From positions 7,202,001-7,266,000 of the forward strand of contig CM065296.1 of the NCBI GenBank assembly GCA_032871835.1: DNA of 64,000 nt, in the 5' to 3' direction. The stretch is from Dipteronia dyeriana. Taxonomy: Eukaryota > Streptophyta > Magnoliopsida > Sapindales > Sapindaceae. The stretch's first letter is position 1, and the number at the start of each line of letters is the position of its first letter. Position numbers and translations under genes: made by a program. Positions 10,807-21,414 of the stretch are shown here, in pieces. The notes beneath the pieces were generated by a model that was not told where the DNA came from, did no database searches, and saw nothing but the letters and a program-made list of their open reading frames with translations.

Positions 10807-12041
10807 TTAGGATTTCCTCCTGCTTTTTTCGAAGAGGGGTGTAGTTGGCTTATCTACCTCGGAATCTCTCCGTGGTCTGTTCGGCATTACGTCCGTTTCC
10901 TTCGTCCTTGCTTTTTTCTTTATCATTTCCTTTCCGTTTTCCCTTTTGGTTCTGTACCTTTGACTCGGCGTCCTTTTCGGGTTTTCCTCCATGCATGTAG
11001 CATCCTCCCGTGGCTAACTATTCTTCTTCAGCTAGTGCATATCCTCCCACCATGTCCATCATATCTGAATATCTGGTTAGACGAGCTCTTTTTAGGTCAA
11101 AAGATAGCCGTCCATTCTGTAGATTGTTGATGTGCAACAATTATCGCTTCGTCATTTGCACTACCTATTTCTGATACCGCTTGGCCGAATGTCCCCAGGT
11201 ATTTCTTCAACGACTCATATTTCCCTTGTTTCAGCTGAGAAAGGTAAGCCACTGATTTTTAACTGTGAACGTTGCCCAGAAATTGTCTTGAGAAACTTCT
11301 GTTTAGTTCATTGAAGCTTCCGATACTCGCTAGGGGCAATCTCCCAAACCATCTTAAGCATGTGCCTCCTAGAGTTTGTGGAAAGTTGAGGCATAGTAAG
11401 GGATCTCTATGGGCATACTGAGCCATAACACTTTTATACCGCTTGACGTGTTTTTTAGGATCCATATCCTTCTTGAACTGCTCCACGTGCGGCATCCTGA
11501 ATCTTTTTGGGAATGAAGTCCTCAGGATGTCCCTAGTGAATAGACTGTCAGAATCTTCGTCAGATAAGTCGTTGTACCCATAACGTCTGACCAGTGTGTC
11601 CATCTGATGCCTATTGTTTTCAACTTCTATGGTTAGGCTCTGAATTACGATATCTCTATCTCCCACTGGACTTCCATGATGGTTCTCTGGCTCTTCACTT
11701 TGATGCCGAGTCTCACGGGTTGATTCTTGCAGGCGTATGGTTCTGTGATGACGATTGTGATGGTGTCGATCGCTAACTTCTGATGACGATCGATCCCTGT
11801 GTTGGTCATGCTTGCGGTGCCTAACACAGGTTATCTAATCATGGCTCTGCCTCTGGCGTGGTTGCTCATTTTCAGGTGTTTCACGTTCAGCCTGATTCAG
11901 TGGAATAGAGTTCCTTCTGACTTCCGGTGTATTTAGTTTTGGCCCCACTGTAACAGAACGAAGCCTTGTCAGTGGGAGGTTAGGAGGTTGTGCTTCTTCT
12001 GCAACCAGTAGATCAACTTCTTCATTTGTTATGTCTACCAC
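10807..12041 (-). pseudogene. Gag region, Tat-like element
   Basis: 11259-11666 carries the capsid-type Gag domain, with FTRDILRTSFPKRFRMP, CLNFPQTLGGTCLRWFGRLP and FNELNRSFSRQFLGN. 11835-12041 is a Pro/Glu-rich N-terminal piece, and 10807-10992 is the basic linker ending with TTPLFEKSRRKS. Frame changes split the three parts. Gag forms the virus-like particle in the cytoplasm. No clear zinc knuckle was found. Confidence 0.8.
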
Positions 12042-12254
12042 CAGCTGATGCAGCGCCTTGCAGAAGCGTCGTGTTAGGTCTTCGTTGGTCGAAGGGATTT
12101 GTTAAAACCCTGCCAGGGATGTTGTTTGGTTCTTAGTGGTTGCAGCGAGATCTCGTGAACTACTATCAATATGGACATTATCTAGAGATTTTTGGACATC
12201 CCCGTGACTGTTTCTGCTTCCCGCCATTACTTTTAATTAAATCGAAGGTTCATC

Positions 12255-12274
12255 ACCCTCCTTCTAGCGCCAAT
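12255..12274 (-). other. Primer-binding site of the Tat-like element
   Basis: Read on the minus strand right after the 5' LTR, the sequence starts ATTGGCGCTAGAAGGAGGG. A TGGCGC start at this spot is common in plant Ty3/gypsy elements. The primer tRNA was not identified. Confidence 0.7.
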
Positions 12275-13122
12275 TGTTGACATCAATTTCTGGATGCGTG
12301 AGAAAAGTCAACAAGATTGGATTTTAGCTGTGATTTGAAAGAGAAAGAGAAGGAGAAAATAATCGGACGTAAGTTTTACATGGTAAAACTCAGATGACCG
12401 GAGAAACGTTCACGGGTGGCTGAATAATCAACAGAGCCAAAATCCACTATTGAAAATATTTACAACTCTCGATCTTTCTTTTTCTCTCTGTATTTTTGCA
12501 TATGTTTTCTGTATATCTTTTGTGACGAGATTATGGGTCTATTTATATGTTCATAAAACCCTAATCCTCTATGTACAAGTAACAAAAGATCTTTGTATTT
12601 AATTATGATTGGTTACTTGTTCGAAGTAGTCTGTCTTCTTTCCTATTTCAGAGACTTTTATAGAGATCGAATGGGACTCTAGTGATATAGTCCAGTTAGG
12701 ACTTATTTCCTTATAAATGTGGTCTTTTTTTGAAGAAATAAAATTGTTGCCTGATTTGGAACCATTTCTGTTTGGTTCTTTATATGGATATCTTCATGTA
12801 TTTTAACGACTCTTGACTCGTGTGAGTTACGCGTTGGGCTTCTTTATTCGGTTTTCTTCATGTTTTTCCCGAGTAGAACATGATATTAGCTGGTCCCGAA
12901 TGATGTCATCTGATCCAGAGTAGAACATGTTATCAGCTAACCCCGAGTAGTATATGACGTCAGTTGACCCTGAGTAGGTTTTGTTCAATACTTGTTTACT
13001 TAGGCTTCTCTTCTTTGGTGATGTCTTGCAGGATACTTTCTGAATGCTTATTCGGATGTCCACCTGGCAATTCTATCTTCTTTGTCAATGACCTGTACGT
13101 CTAATATAATTTATATACGACA
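12275..13122 (-). repeat. 5' LTR of the Tat-like element
   Basis: This is 848 bases, TGTTGACATCAATTTCTGG to TATACGACA. It matches 1173-2013 along its length. On the minus strand it is the promoter-bearing LTR, upstream of the primer-binding site. Confidence 0.9.
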
Positions 13123-13124
13123 AT

Positions 13125-13830
13125 GTCAATGTTTGATCACTACTAAAAGAGTACCACATGTGTGTATATAAATTCATACGGGTATTAGCCGGCCCAAAGG
13201 AAGGTTAATACTTAGCTGAATTGTACACACATTTGTGGTGGTAAACATATGATGATTATAAGGTTTTACATGTGAATAATAAGTCGATCCAAAGATAGAT
13301 TTTTTATTTAACATAAATAATTGTCAATGTTTGATCACTACAACAAGAGTACCACTTACAATTAATATTATTGTCCAAATACTTGATATTAACGTTGTAC
13401 TAGGTATCTTAAGATGAGACCGACCATTATTTGGTATATCTTTTATGGTTAATAAAGTGGTCTATCATTCTAAATGGGCTAATTGAAGCAAGATGTCTCC
13501 AAAGTGACCTCTCTTATGTAGATTATTCATGAGGGATGTTGGATGTTTGTGTGTTTAAATTCATGCGAGTATTAGTCTGCCCAAAGGAAGGTTAATACTT
13601 GGCCGAATTGTACACACACCTGTGGTGATAAATATGTGACGATTATAAGGTTTTACATGTGAATAATAAGTCGATCCAAAGATAGATTTATTATTTGACA
13701 TTAATTATTGTCAATGTTTGATCACTACAACAAGAGTACCACTTACAATTAATATTACTATCCAAAGACTTGATATTAATGTTGTGCTAGGTATCTTGAG
13801 ATGAGACTTATCATTATTTGAATTTGTTGA
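13125..13830 (+). repeat. Copia leader with ~390-base direct repeats
   Basis: TGTCAATGTTTGATCACTAC recurs at about 13125, 13322 and 13709, each followed by AAGAGTACCAC. A block with GGCCCAAAGGAAGGTTAATACT and AAGTCGATCCAAAGATAGAT occurs twice (13190-13310 and 13570-13690). The array lies ahead of gag and holds no convincing ORF. A (GTTT)n run of about nine units follows at 13858-13894. Confidence 0.8.
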
Positions 13831-13914
13831 TTATTGTATTTGGTTATTAATGTGAGCATGTTTGTTTGTTTGTTTGTTTGTTTGTTTGTTTGTTTTGTTC
13901 TCTTTACAGCTAGT

Positions 13915-14750
13915 GTTTCTTATATATCTGATAATATCAACTCTATACATGTACTAAATGGGACCAACTTTAAGGATTGGAAGGAGAACATTGAAATTGT
14001 TCTCGACTACATGGATCTTGACCTTGCACTTCGGGTTGAGCAACCCGCTTATCTTACGGATGCAAGTTCTCTTGATGACAGAAAGAACTTTGAGAAGTGA
14101 GATCGCTCAAATCGCATAAGTCTTATGATCATCAAGCGCAGCATTTCGGAGGCATTTAGGGGTGCGGTATCTGAAAAGATAACCAAAGCCAAGGAGTTCC
14201 TAGCCGAAATTGAAAAGCGTTTTGTAAAAAAAACGATAAGGCAGAAACAAGTACTCATTTACAAAGCTTGATTTCTATGAAGTACAAAGGCAAAGAGAAC
14301 ATTAGGGAGTACATTATGGAAATGTCTCATATTGCTTATAAGCTTAAGGCACTGAAGCTCGAGCTGTCTGATGATTTGCTCGTGCATTCGGTATTAATAT
14401 CACTTCCTGTACAATACAGCCCGTTTAAGGTCAGTTACAACTGTCAAAAGAAGAAATGGACTCTTAATGAGCTCATTTCTTACTGTGTGCAAGAGGAAGA
14501 GAGACTGAAGTGTGACAAGACTGAAAGTGCTCATTTGGCTAGCACCTCTAAGGATAAGGGCAAAAAGAGAAAGAATAATGAAGCTGCTAAGGGTCCATCA
14601 CAAAAGAAACAACAACAGGACAAAGAGGATTGTTTCTTTTACAACAAGCCTGGACATGTGAAGAAGGATTGTACCAAGTATCACACTTGGCGTGTAAAGA
14701 AAGGTATGTTCCTTACTTTGTTTTGTTCTGAGGTAAGCTTCAGTACCTAG
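13915..14750 (+). pseudogene. Gag, copia element (13-18 kb)
   Basis: The N-terminal part reads INSIHVLNGTNFKDWKENIE, typical of copia Gag. A TGA at 14098-14100 replaces an expected Trp codon (FEK-stop-DRSNR). The frame goes on through SEAFRGAV..EFLAEIEKRF and then 14268-14750. A zinc-knuckle-like CFFYNKPGHVKKDC has Tyr in place of the second Cys. Gag would package element RNA. The upstream frame from 13834 is translated GTTT repeat and probably not Gag. Confidence 0.85.
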
Positions 14751-14752
14751 AA

Positions 14753-15021
14753 ACACGTGGTGGTTAGATTCTGGTGCTACTACTCACATCAGTGTTTCTA
14801 TGCAGGGTTGCCTAAGCTATCGAAAGCCAATTGATGCTGAAAGAAACATCTTTATGGATGATGGCAAATCGGTAGAAGTGGAGGCGATAGGGCATTTTAG
14901 GTTGTTATTAGGAACTGGTTATTATTTGGATTTATCATATACTTTTGTTGTACCGTCTTGTAGACGGAATTTGGTTTCAGTTTCTTTATTGGACAAGTCT
15001 GGTTATTATTATTCATTTTGA
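14753..15021 (+). pseudogene. Protease region, copia element
   Basis: WWLDSGATTHIS (near 14758-14793) is the copia aspartic protease active site, in frame with 14800-15021. A TAG lies just upstream (about 14747) and a TGA at 15019, so it is cut off from gag and integrase. Confidence 0.85.
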
Positions 15022-16290
15022 AACAATCAATTCAGTTTATCTATAAATTCAAATGTTGTTGGAACTTGTTCTCTATATGTATATGACAACTTATATTTGC
15101 TTGATACAATCGTTTCTTATAATGAAACCTTGCATGTGGAATCACGAGGTACTAAACGCAAACTAAGCACAGAAAATTCGGCCACATTATGGCATAAACG
15201 CTTAGGTCACATCTCTAAAACTAGAGTTGAGCGGCTTGTGTCTGATAGGATTTTAGATTCCCTTGACTTTACAGACTTTGATGTTTGTATTGATTGCATC
15301 AAGGGAAAACATACCAAAATAAAGAAATTAGGAGCCAACAGAACTACAGAAGTCTTCAAATTGATACAAACGGATATCTGTGGTTCATTCCCTACTGCTT
15401 CTTGGAATGGCCAACGGTATTTTATATCATTCATAGACGATTACTCACGTTATGGGTACCTATTTCTCATTCATGAGAAATCACAGTCTTTGGACGTGTT
15501 CAAAACATTTAAAGCTGAAGTTGAGAACCAGCTCAAAAAAAGAATAAAGAGTGTCAGGTATGACCGTGGTGGTGAATACTACGGTAGATATGACGGTTCA
15601 GATGAACAACGTCTAGGACCATTTACTAAATTCCTAGAAGAATGTGGAATCGTCCCATATTACAGCATGCCAGGGTCACCTAGCATGAATGGTGTAGCTG
15701 AAAGGCGAAACTGGACTCTTAAGGATATGGTAAGGAGTATGATTTGTCATTCCACCTTACCAGAGTCACTCTGGGGAGAAGCACTCAAAACAGTAGCTTA
15801 TATTCTGAACCGAGTGCCAACTAAAGCAGCTGCAAAAACACCTTATGAGCTTTGGATAGACAGAAAGTTGTGTCTAAAGCATTTTCACATTTGGGGATGT
15901 CCAGCTGAGGCAAGGCCTTACAGGCCACATGAAAAGAAATTGGACTCCAAAACTGTGAGCAGCTACTTCATTGGCTACTCTGAACGATCAAGGAGCTATA
16001 AGTTTTATGATCTCACACTTAGGTCAATTTTTGAAACGGGAACTGCAACATATTTTGAAGATGTTGAGTTTGGGGGGAGAAATAAGGTTAGAGACATTGT
16101 CTGTGAGGAAGAATCGGTTTCGATTCCCACTATCGCTTTTGATAATGTGCAGGCTACTATACCTGTCATTGATCAAGAAGCGAATCTGGATCCTCAACCA
16201 GATAATGTTGAACAACCCCCCATTAAAGATGAGGTAATTGTTCCTGAGGAACAAACTCAACAACCTCAAGAACCAGTGTTATTAAGGTGA
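15022..16290 (+). pseudogene. Integrase, copia element
   Basis: The long open frame (15097-16290, 397 residues) has the zinc-binding HKRLGHIS and CIDCIKGK. The core acidic residues are in [16 protein letters not shown] and NGVAERRN. The C-terminal GKR-type region ([20 protein letters not shown]) follows. Its length and motif order suit copia integrase. The frame ends at a TGA before RT. Confidence 0.92.
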
Positions 16291-17963
16291 TCCACTAAAG
16301 AAATGAGAAATGCTATTCCGGATGATTTTTACGTATTTCTCCAGGAACATGATGGAAAGACATTGGAATGATGGAAAATGATCCAATCAACTTCCATCAA
16401 GCCATGCAAGGTTCCAACTCTCAAAAGTTGATTGATGCCATGAATGAGAAATATAAGTCTATGTAAGACAATAATGTTTAGGAACTTGTCTCATTACCAA
16501 AAGGTGCGAAGCCCATTGCTTGTAAATGGATATTTAAAACCAAAAGGGATTCGAAAGGTAATATAGAGAGGTATAAGGCTCGTCTTGTAGCTAAAAGCTT
16601 TACCCAAAAGGAAGATATTGACTATAAAGAGACTTTCTCTCCAGTTTCAACAAAAGACTCTTTTAGGACAATCATGGCACTTGTTGCACATTTTGACCAT
16701 GAGCTTCATCAGATGGATGTCAAGATGGCGTTTCTCAATGGTGACATTGAAGAAATAATTTATATGGTTCAATCGGAAAACTTTGAGTCGGGAGACCCAA
16801 AGAATATGATTTACAAATTGATAAAATCCATTTATGGACTCAAGCAAGCTTCCCGTCAGTGGTACCATAAGTTTCAACAAATGATTATCTCGTTTGGTTT
16901 TGAGATAAACGTTGTTGATAATTGTGTGTATCACAAAATCAGTGGGAGTAAGCACATATTCCTGGTTTAATATGTCGATGACATACTGCTTGCCAAAAAT
17001 GATATAGGCATGTTGCATGAAACCAAGAGATTTCTATCAAAGAATTATGAGATGAAAGATCGTGGTGACGCCTCTTTTGTATTAGGGATTCAGATACAAC
17101 GAGATCGCTCTCGGGGTATTCTTGGATTATCACAAAGGATCTATATCGATACAATGCTCAAAAGGTTTGGCATGTAGGACAGCAAACCAGGTGACACCCC
17201 TGTCGCTAAGGAAGACAAGTTTAGTCTCAATCAGTGCCCTAAAAGTAACCTTGAAGCTAAGGAAATGCAGAAGATTCCCTATGCATTAGCTGTAGGGAGT
17301 CTAATGTATGCTCAGGTGTGTACGCGTCCGAATATTACGTACATTGTTGGTATGTTAGGCAGATATTTAAGTTACCCTAGGATGGATCATTGGATAACAG
17401 CCAATCGAGTTATAAGGTATTTGAAGAGAACAAAAGATTACATGCTCACATATAGGAGATCGGATTAGTTTGAGATCATAGAGTATTCGGACTTCGATTA
17501 TGCTGGATGCCAAGATAGTAAGAGATCCACATCAAGCTACATATACTTGTTGGCTGGTGGAGCTATTTCTTGGAGGAGGGCCAAATAGACACTCATAGCT
17601 TCTTCTACCATGGAAGCAGAGTTTGTAGCATGTTATGTGGCATCCAACCATGGAATATGGCTGCAGAATTTTGTCACTGGGTTGCGCATTATGGAGGGTG
17701 TTGAAAGACCACTCAAACTATATTGTGATAATAAGTTAGTAGTGCTATATTCTAACAATAACAGGAGCTTATCTAGGTCAAAGAATATTGACATTTAAGT
17801 TCCTAGTTATGAAGGAAAGAGTGCAGAGTGAACATATATCCATAGAGCACAATAGGACAAACTCCATGATAGCGGATCCGCTTACAAAGGAATTACCACC
17901 CAAGGTCTTTCATGAGCACACTGCTCATATGGGTGTCATTTTGTGTGAGGATATCACATTTTA
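16291..17963 (+). pseudogene. Reverse transcriptase and RNase H, copia element
   Basis: Motifs in order: PIACKWIFKTKRDSKGN, LHQMDVKMAFLNGDIEE, SIYGLKQASRQWYHKF, then YVDDILLAKND. A TAA falls just before YVDD at about 16968. Further stops occur at 17176 and 17466. The RNase H end has SSTMEAEFVACYVASNH, LYCDNKLVV and ADPLTKELPPKVF, ending near 17963. It is dead because of the stops. Confidence 0.9.
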
Positions 17964-18393
17964 GTGGGAGTTTGTATAATTTTGTATTTTATTGCTCTAT
18001 ATTTGTTTTTGGATATACTTATGCATTTATGTATTTGGATATTTTCTGATCAGAAATAAAGTATTCGGTTAATTACACTCTGTTACATTGTGTTAAGTTT
18101 TGATCTCACTAAGGAATAAAGTAAGACCAATTGGAATAGACATATATAGATCACATTGCATGTAATTTCCAAGCTACGCATCCATGATTGATCTACGTCA
18201 TTTGGTTATGTTGGTATACGTGACCATTGATGGGTTTAGTCACGCTAAATGTGGCGAAAACCGCTTTGATCCTATGTCGGCATAATCAATGGACGAGATT
18301 GTTCGGATATACCCTAAAATTATGATAGCAAAATTTTGGAGCTTATAAAGTCATACACATTTGTAAAGTTACATATGTGGCCCAGTTGGAGAT
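17964..18393 (+). other. Copia 3' untranslated region and polypurine tract
   Basis: No ORF. Two purine-rich stretches occur, TAGTGGGAG just after RNase H and AGTTGGAGAT immediately before the 3' LTR; the second is at the position expected for plus-strand priming. Confidence 0.6.
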
Positions 18394-18644
18394 TGTTGAA
18401 AAATTCCATCATATGGGGCCACACATGTAAATATTAAATGTGTTGTGCTATCTTTTGGTTAAGTCTAAATTAAATTGATCTAATTAAGATTTAAAGTATT
18501 AAGGCTTAAGGGTATAATTGTCATGGAATTAATGTGTAGATACCATAGTGTTATTTCTAATTTGTTAAGGGGCCGAATTAGAAATAGCCAACATATAATA
18601 ATTTGATTATTATATATATTTAGGGTTATGGTCTCCAAATTACA
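18394..18644 (+). repeat. 3' LTR of the copia element
   Basis: The segment starts TGTTGAAAAATTCC and ends CCAAATTACA (TG...CA), 251 bases, preceded by a purine tract. CGATG follows (18645-18649). The uninterrupted Athila-like LTR has CGATG at the equivalent place (24094-24098), which fits a 5-bp target site. No partner LTR is in the window, so the ends are inferred. Confidence 0.7.
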
Positions 18645-19452
18645 CGATGTCAATTTTCATATGTATTTTGTATAAGTAGGGGACCTCTCCCCCCTAATTT
18701 ACACATTCTGAATCCAAATCTGATATTAGATTTGTGAAATTCTCTCTCTTTTGTTCTCAAATTCTCAGTTTAAATAAAATAGCTATTTTCTAGTTAAATT
18801 ATGTCTGGCTAATTTTATATAGCTGGGGCCAAAGGTGATACTGTTGGTATGAAAAATATGATCCAATTATGGTAAATTTATTATTTTTTTGCTTTCTCCC
18901 CTCTGATCTTTGTAGAGTTTTTGACTCACTATAGTCAGACAGATATTGTCTAGCACAGCGAGTACTCTTACCCATATTTATCAGAGAGTGGTTTCTCCCC
19001 TCTGATCTTTGTGGAGTTTTTGAGTCACTGTAGACAGACAGATGTTGTATAGCACAGTGGGTACTTTTACCCATATCTATTAGAGAGTGGTTTATCCCCT
19101 CTAATCTTTGTGGAGTTTTGACTCACTGTAGACAGACAGATGTTGTCAAGCACGGTGAGTACTTTTACCCATATCTATCAGAGAGTGATCAGTGGAGTAG
19201 AATACCCTCCCATTAATCTGGACTAGATATTAATTATTTGATCATATTCGAATTACCAACAGTGAATCCCTTAGCCCCAGTTTTAATTTTAATTAATTTA
19301 CATTTTATAACAAGCTTAGTAATTAATCTAGATTATTAATTCTACAAGGACAAATGAACAACCTCACTGTGGTTTGACCCGGTCTTACCGGTTAATTTAT
19401 TACTTTTACACTCTTATACATGAGAGTAGGAACACTTCTTTAGGACGTGTCA
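18645..19452 (+). repeat. Partial 5' LTR of the Athila-like element
   Basis: It matches 24094-24904 throughout and ends TAGGACGTGTCA. The first about 700 bases of the LTR, present at 23393-24093, are missing. The break coincides with the copia 3' LTR. Confidence 0.9.
18895..19190 (+). repeat. Three 99-base tandem repeats in the LTR
   Basis: Units starting TCTCCCCTCTGATCTTTGTG recur at 18895, 18994 and 19093. Each contains GACAGACAGAT and TTACCCATAT. The same three units occur in the other LTR near 24350-24640. Confidence 0.85.
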
Positions 19453-19476
19453 AGTTTTTGACGCCGCTGCCGGGGA
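19453..19476 (+). other. Primer-binding site of the Athila-like element
   Basis: TTTGACGCCGCTGCCGGGGA lies directly after the LTR. It is close to the TTGGCGCCGTTGCCGGGGA primer site common in plant Ty3/gypsy elements, and fixes a plus-strand orientation. Confidence 0.85.
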
Positions 19477-19889
19477 GGTAAGTCCACATTTTCTTTGTAC
19501 ATGTAATTTCTTTTTAATTTTATTTTAGTTTTGCTATTTTTTTCTATCTTTTTTTCTATCTTTTTTGTTCTTATTTTGTATTCAATTTTGCATCACTCAT
19601 CTCAATCATAAACTTTATCCACTTAAAAAAAAAAAACACTTGTAATCATTAATCACATTTTTACATTTTAGTCCTTCAACTTTTTATTTGCATTTTAGTT
19701 TAGATCTAGTTTGCATTTGCATATAGGTCATTTTATTTTTTATATTTGCATATCAGTCCCTGTAATTATCATATTTTCACTTTAGTCCCTATATTTATAA
19801 TTATTTACACTTTTGCCCTAAAATTTTGCATTTTCTTTTATTTCTTCATTTTTGTGTATTTCACCTCCATGAACCCTAATTAAATTTGC
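19477..19889 (+). other. AT-rich leader of the Athila-like element
   Basis: No ORF. T-rich leader between primer site and gag, with an A-run at about 19625. Confidence 0.5.
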
Positions 19890-20400
19890 ATGAGACGTTG
19901 GTCTCGAACATCTAGTGGTAGATTAATTAGGAGATCACAATCACCCCCATTCACTAACAACATGGCTGAAAACCCACTTAGACATCTAGCAGGAAACCAA
20001 GCCGAGAACCTTTTAGACAACCTTGACAACGTGTCTGAATACAACAACAATCAACCTTATGTTGACCATGACCAACACAGTAACCCAAATCCACCTAGAA
20101 CTCATAGAGACTACATGAACCCCACATGTACTGGAGCACCTTCATGCATTGCTTTCCCACCAAATGCAACACACTTTAATTTTAAACCGGGAATCATTCA
20201 ACTTTTACCCAATTTTCACGGTCTTGAATCTGAAAACCCATATTTGCATCTTAGGGAGTTTGAGGAAGTTTGAGGAAGTCTGCACACTTGCACTGACCAA
20301 AATGTTAGCATGGATATAATCAGGCTTAAGCTTTTCCCTTTTTCCTTAAAAGATAAAGCTAAAACTTGGTTACAAAAAGACTCTTAGAAAATACAGATTT
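19890..20400 (+). pseudogene. Gag N-terminal fragment, Athila-like element
   Basis: The frame 19890-20273 includes THRDYMNPTCTGAPSCIAFP and FKPGIIQLLPNFHGLESENP, the conserved start of Athila/Tat-type Gag. After a stop at 20271 caused by a short duplicated GAGTTTGAGGAAGT, the next frame continues with SMDIIRLKLFPFSLKDKAK and TWLQK, then ends near 20385. The rest of Gag and all of Pol are absent. Confidence 0.85.
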
Positions 20401-20716
20401 TCAAAAAGACGTTGCCGTCCTTTTTGACCCTTGTTACAAAGGTGAGTAAACAAATCTTTTGCTTTTGACTTTATTTGTGTTTGCAATTATTATTTTTGTT
20501 TTTGTTCGCTTTTACGTTTTGAATTTTTATAAGATTAATTTCTAGGTTCAGTTTTTGCTTGGTGTGTTTTGCTATATAACCTCAGTTAAGTAGCGGATAA
20601 CGGTACTCCATGACAATTTAAGTCGGTTTAATTTAGTTTCCCAAATAACTGATCCCCAAAACAAGACATGGACGAAATTTTCACAAACCTGTGAAAAAAA
20701 ATTCCATCGTTGCCCT
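20401..20716. other. Non-coding stretch inside the Athila-like element
   Basis: T-rich sequence beginning AAAGGTGAGTAAAC, with no ORF. It resembles the T-rich spacers of the element's own 3' part more than coding sequence. The GTGAGT could serve as a splice donor. Confidence 0.4.
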
Positions 20717-20724
20717 AAAATGCT

Positions 20725-21219
20725 TTGAAAAAGATTTACAAAGCTCGTTGCGAAAGATTACGCTTACTGATGATAAACAAGATTCCTGTTGAAATTCGCT
20801 GGTTGATCGAAACTAAGGTACGTCTAGCAAGTGAGTCTGCTGATTCATTTATATCTTACATGCCTGGTTTTGGAAAAAGTAACCTTGTAAAAAAACGAAG
20901 AGCTAAGAAGTTAGGGGTTACTTGTCACAAATGTGCACGTACAACTTGCAACACACATTGTCGTTCTTTAGGAATGGTGTCTAATAATCGGGAAGATAAA
21001 ATTTTATTCATTAGGCATGGTTTGCGTAGGGAGTCATTGGATAATATCCTAACGACTCTTGATGCACATCCTAATGGATATGTGCAAATGGTAATTGACC
21101 GATTATGGTCACAATTTCAAAAAGAACATGCACAATATAGTCTTGGGAATCTGACTTTAAAAGACCATGTTTGCCGATTTATAAGAAAATTGGATGGGAA
21201 GCATATCCCCGACCCATAG
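20725..21219 (+). CDS. Unrecognised Cys-rich ORF inside the Athila-like element
   Basis: The open frame runs from a stop at 20716 to TAG at 21217 (about 164 codons; the first ATG is near 20770). I do not recognise the family. It has a basic stretch (KKRRAKK) followed by CHKCARTTCNTHC, a C-x2-C-x4-C-x3-C pattern that could bind zinc. A hydrophilic, probably helical region then ends in LDGKHIP. It matches no Gag or Pol domain I know. It has no internal stop and lies about 200 bases before the LOG-like sequence on the same strand. It may be a captured host exon or an element-specific protein. Confidence 0.45.
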   Translation: MKKIYKARCERLRLLMINKIPVEIRWLIETKVRLASESADSFISYMPGFGKSNLVKKRRAKKLGVTCHKCARTTCNTHCRSLGMVSNNREDKILFIRHGLRRESLDNILTTLDAHPNGYVQMVIDRLWSQFQKEHAQYSLGNLTLKDHVCRFIRKLDGKHIPDP

Positions 21220-21414
21220 AGGATGTTGAAGCCATTTCTAAACGTCAAACCATATGAAGATGTGAGTCACAATCAGCACTACCAGTAAATATCCTTTTTT
21301 TATGATCTTTTTCCTTCCGCATTTAATGTCTTTTGTAATTATTGTTGTTTACTTTTGATTTTTGAACCATTTGGATCTAATATCATTGACAAATTTGTCG
21401 CCCTATACATATAG
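21220..21414. other. Spacer between the Cys-rich ORF and the LOG-like sequence
   Basis: T-rich with no ORF. It ends CATATAG just before the open LOG-like frame, which could be a splice acceptor. Confidence 0.35.

Larger units (their letters stand above)
1173..13122 (-). mobile_element. Tat-like Ty3/gypsy LTR retrotransposon
   Basis: The element is about 11.95 kb and runs on the minus strand, so the 5' LTR is on the right. It has two similar LTRs, a primer-binding site beside the right LTR and a purine-rich tract beside the left LTR. The coding order is gag, protease, reverse transcriptase, RNase H, a second RNase H, integrase, which is Ty3/gypsy order. A second RNase H and an antisense gene between pol and the 3' LTR are known traits of the Tat lineage. 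Flanks read GATGT and AATGT, a 4 of 5 match to a target duplication. Every coding domain carries stops or frameshifts, so it is not autonomous now. Confidence 0.9.
13123..18644 (+). mobile_element. Ty1/copia retrotransposon lacking its 5' LTR
   Basis: Domains run gag, protease, integrase, RT, RNase H on the plus strand, which is copia order. A 3' LTR of 251 bases follows. The left side abuts the Tat-like element at 13122 with no 5' LTR. Stops interrupt every domain. The 3' LTR lies within an Athila-like LTR, next to a CGATG target. Confidence 0.85.

Noticed and set aside
13834..13914. Hydrophobic N-terminus (VCLFVCLFVC) that looks like a signal peptide on copia Gag
   Set aside because: It is a translated (GTTT)n microsatellite in the leader, not a protein feature.
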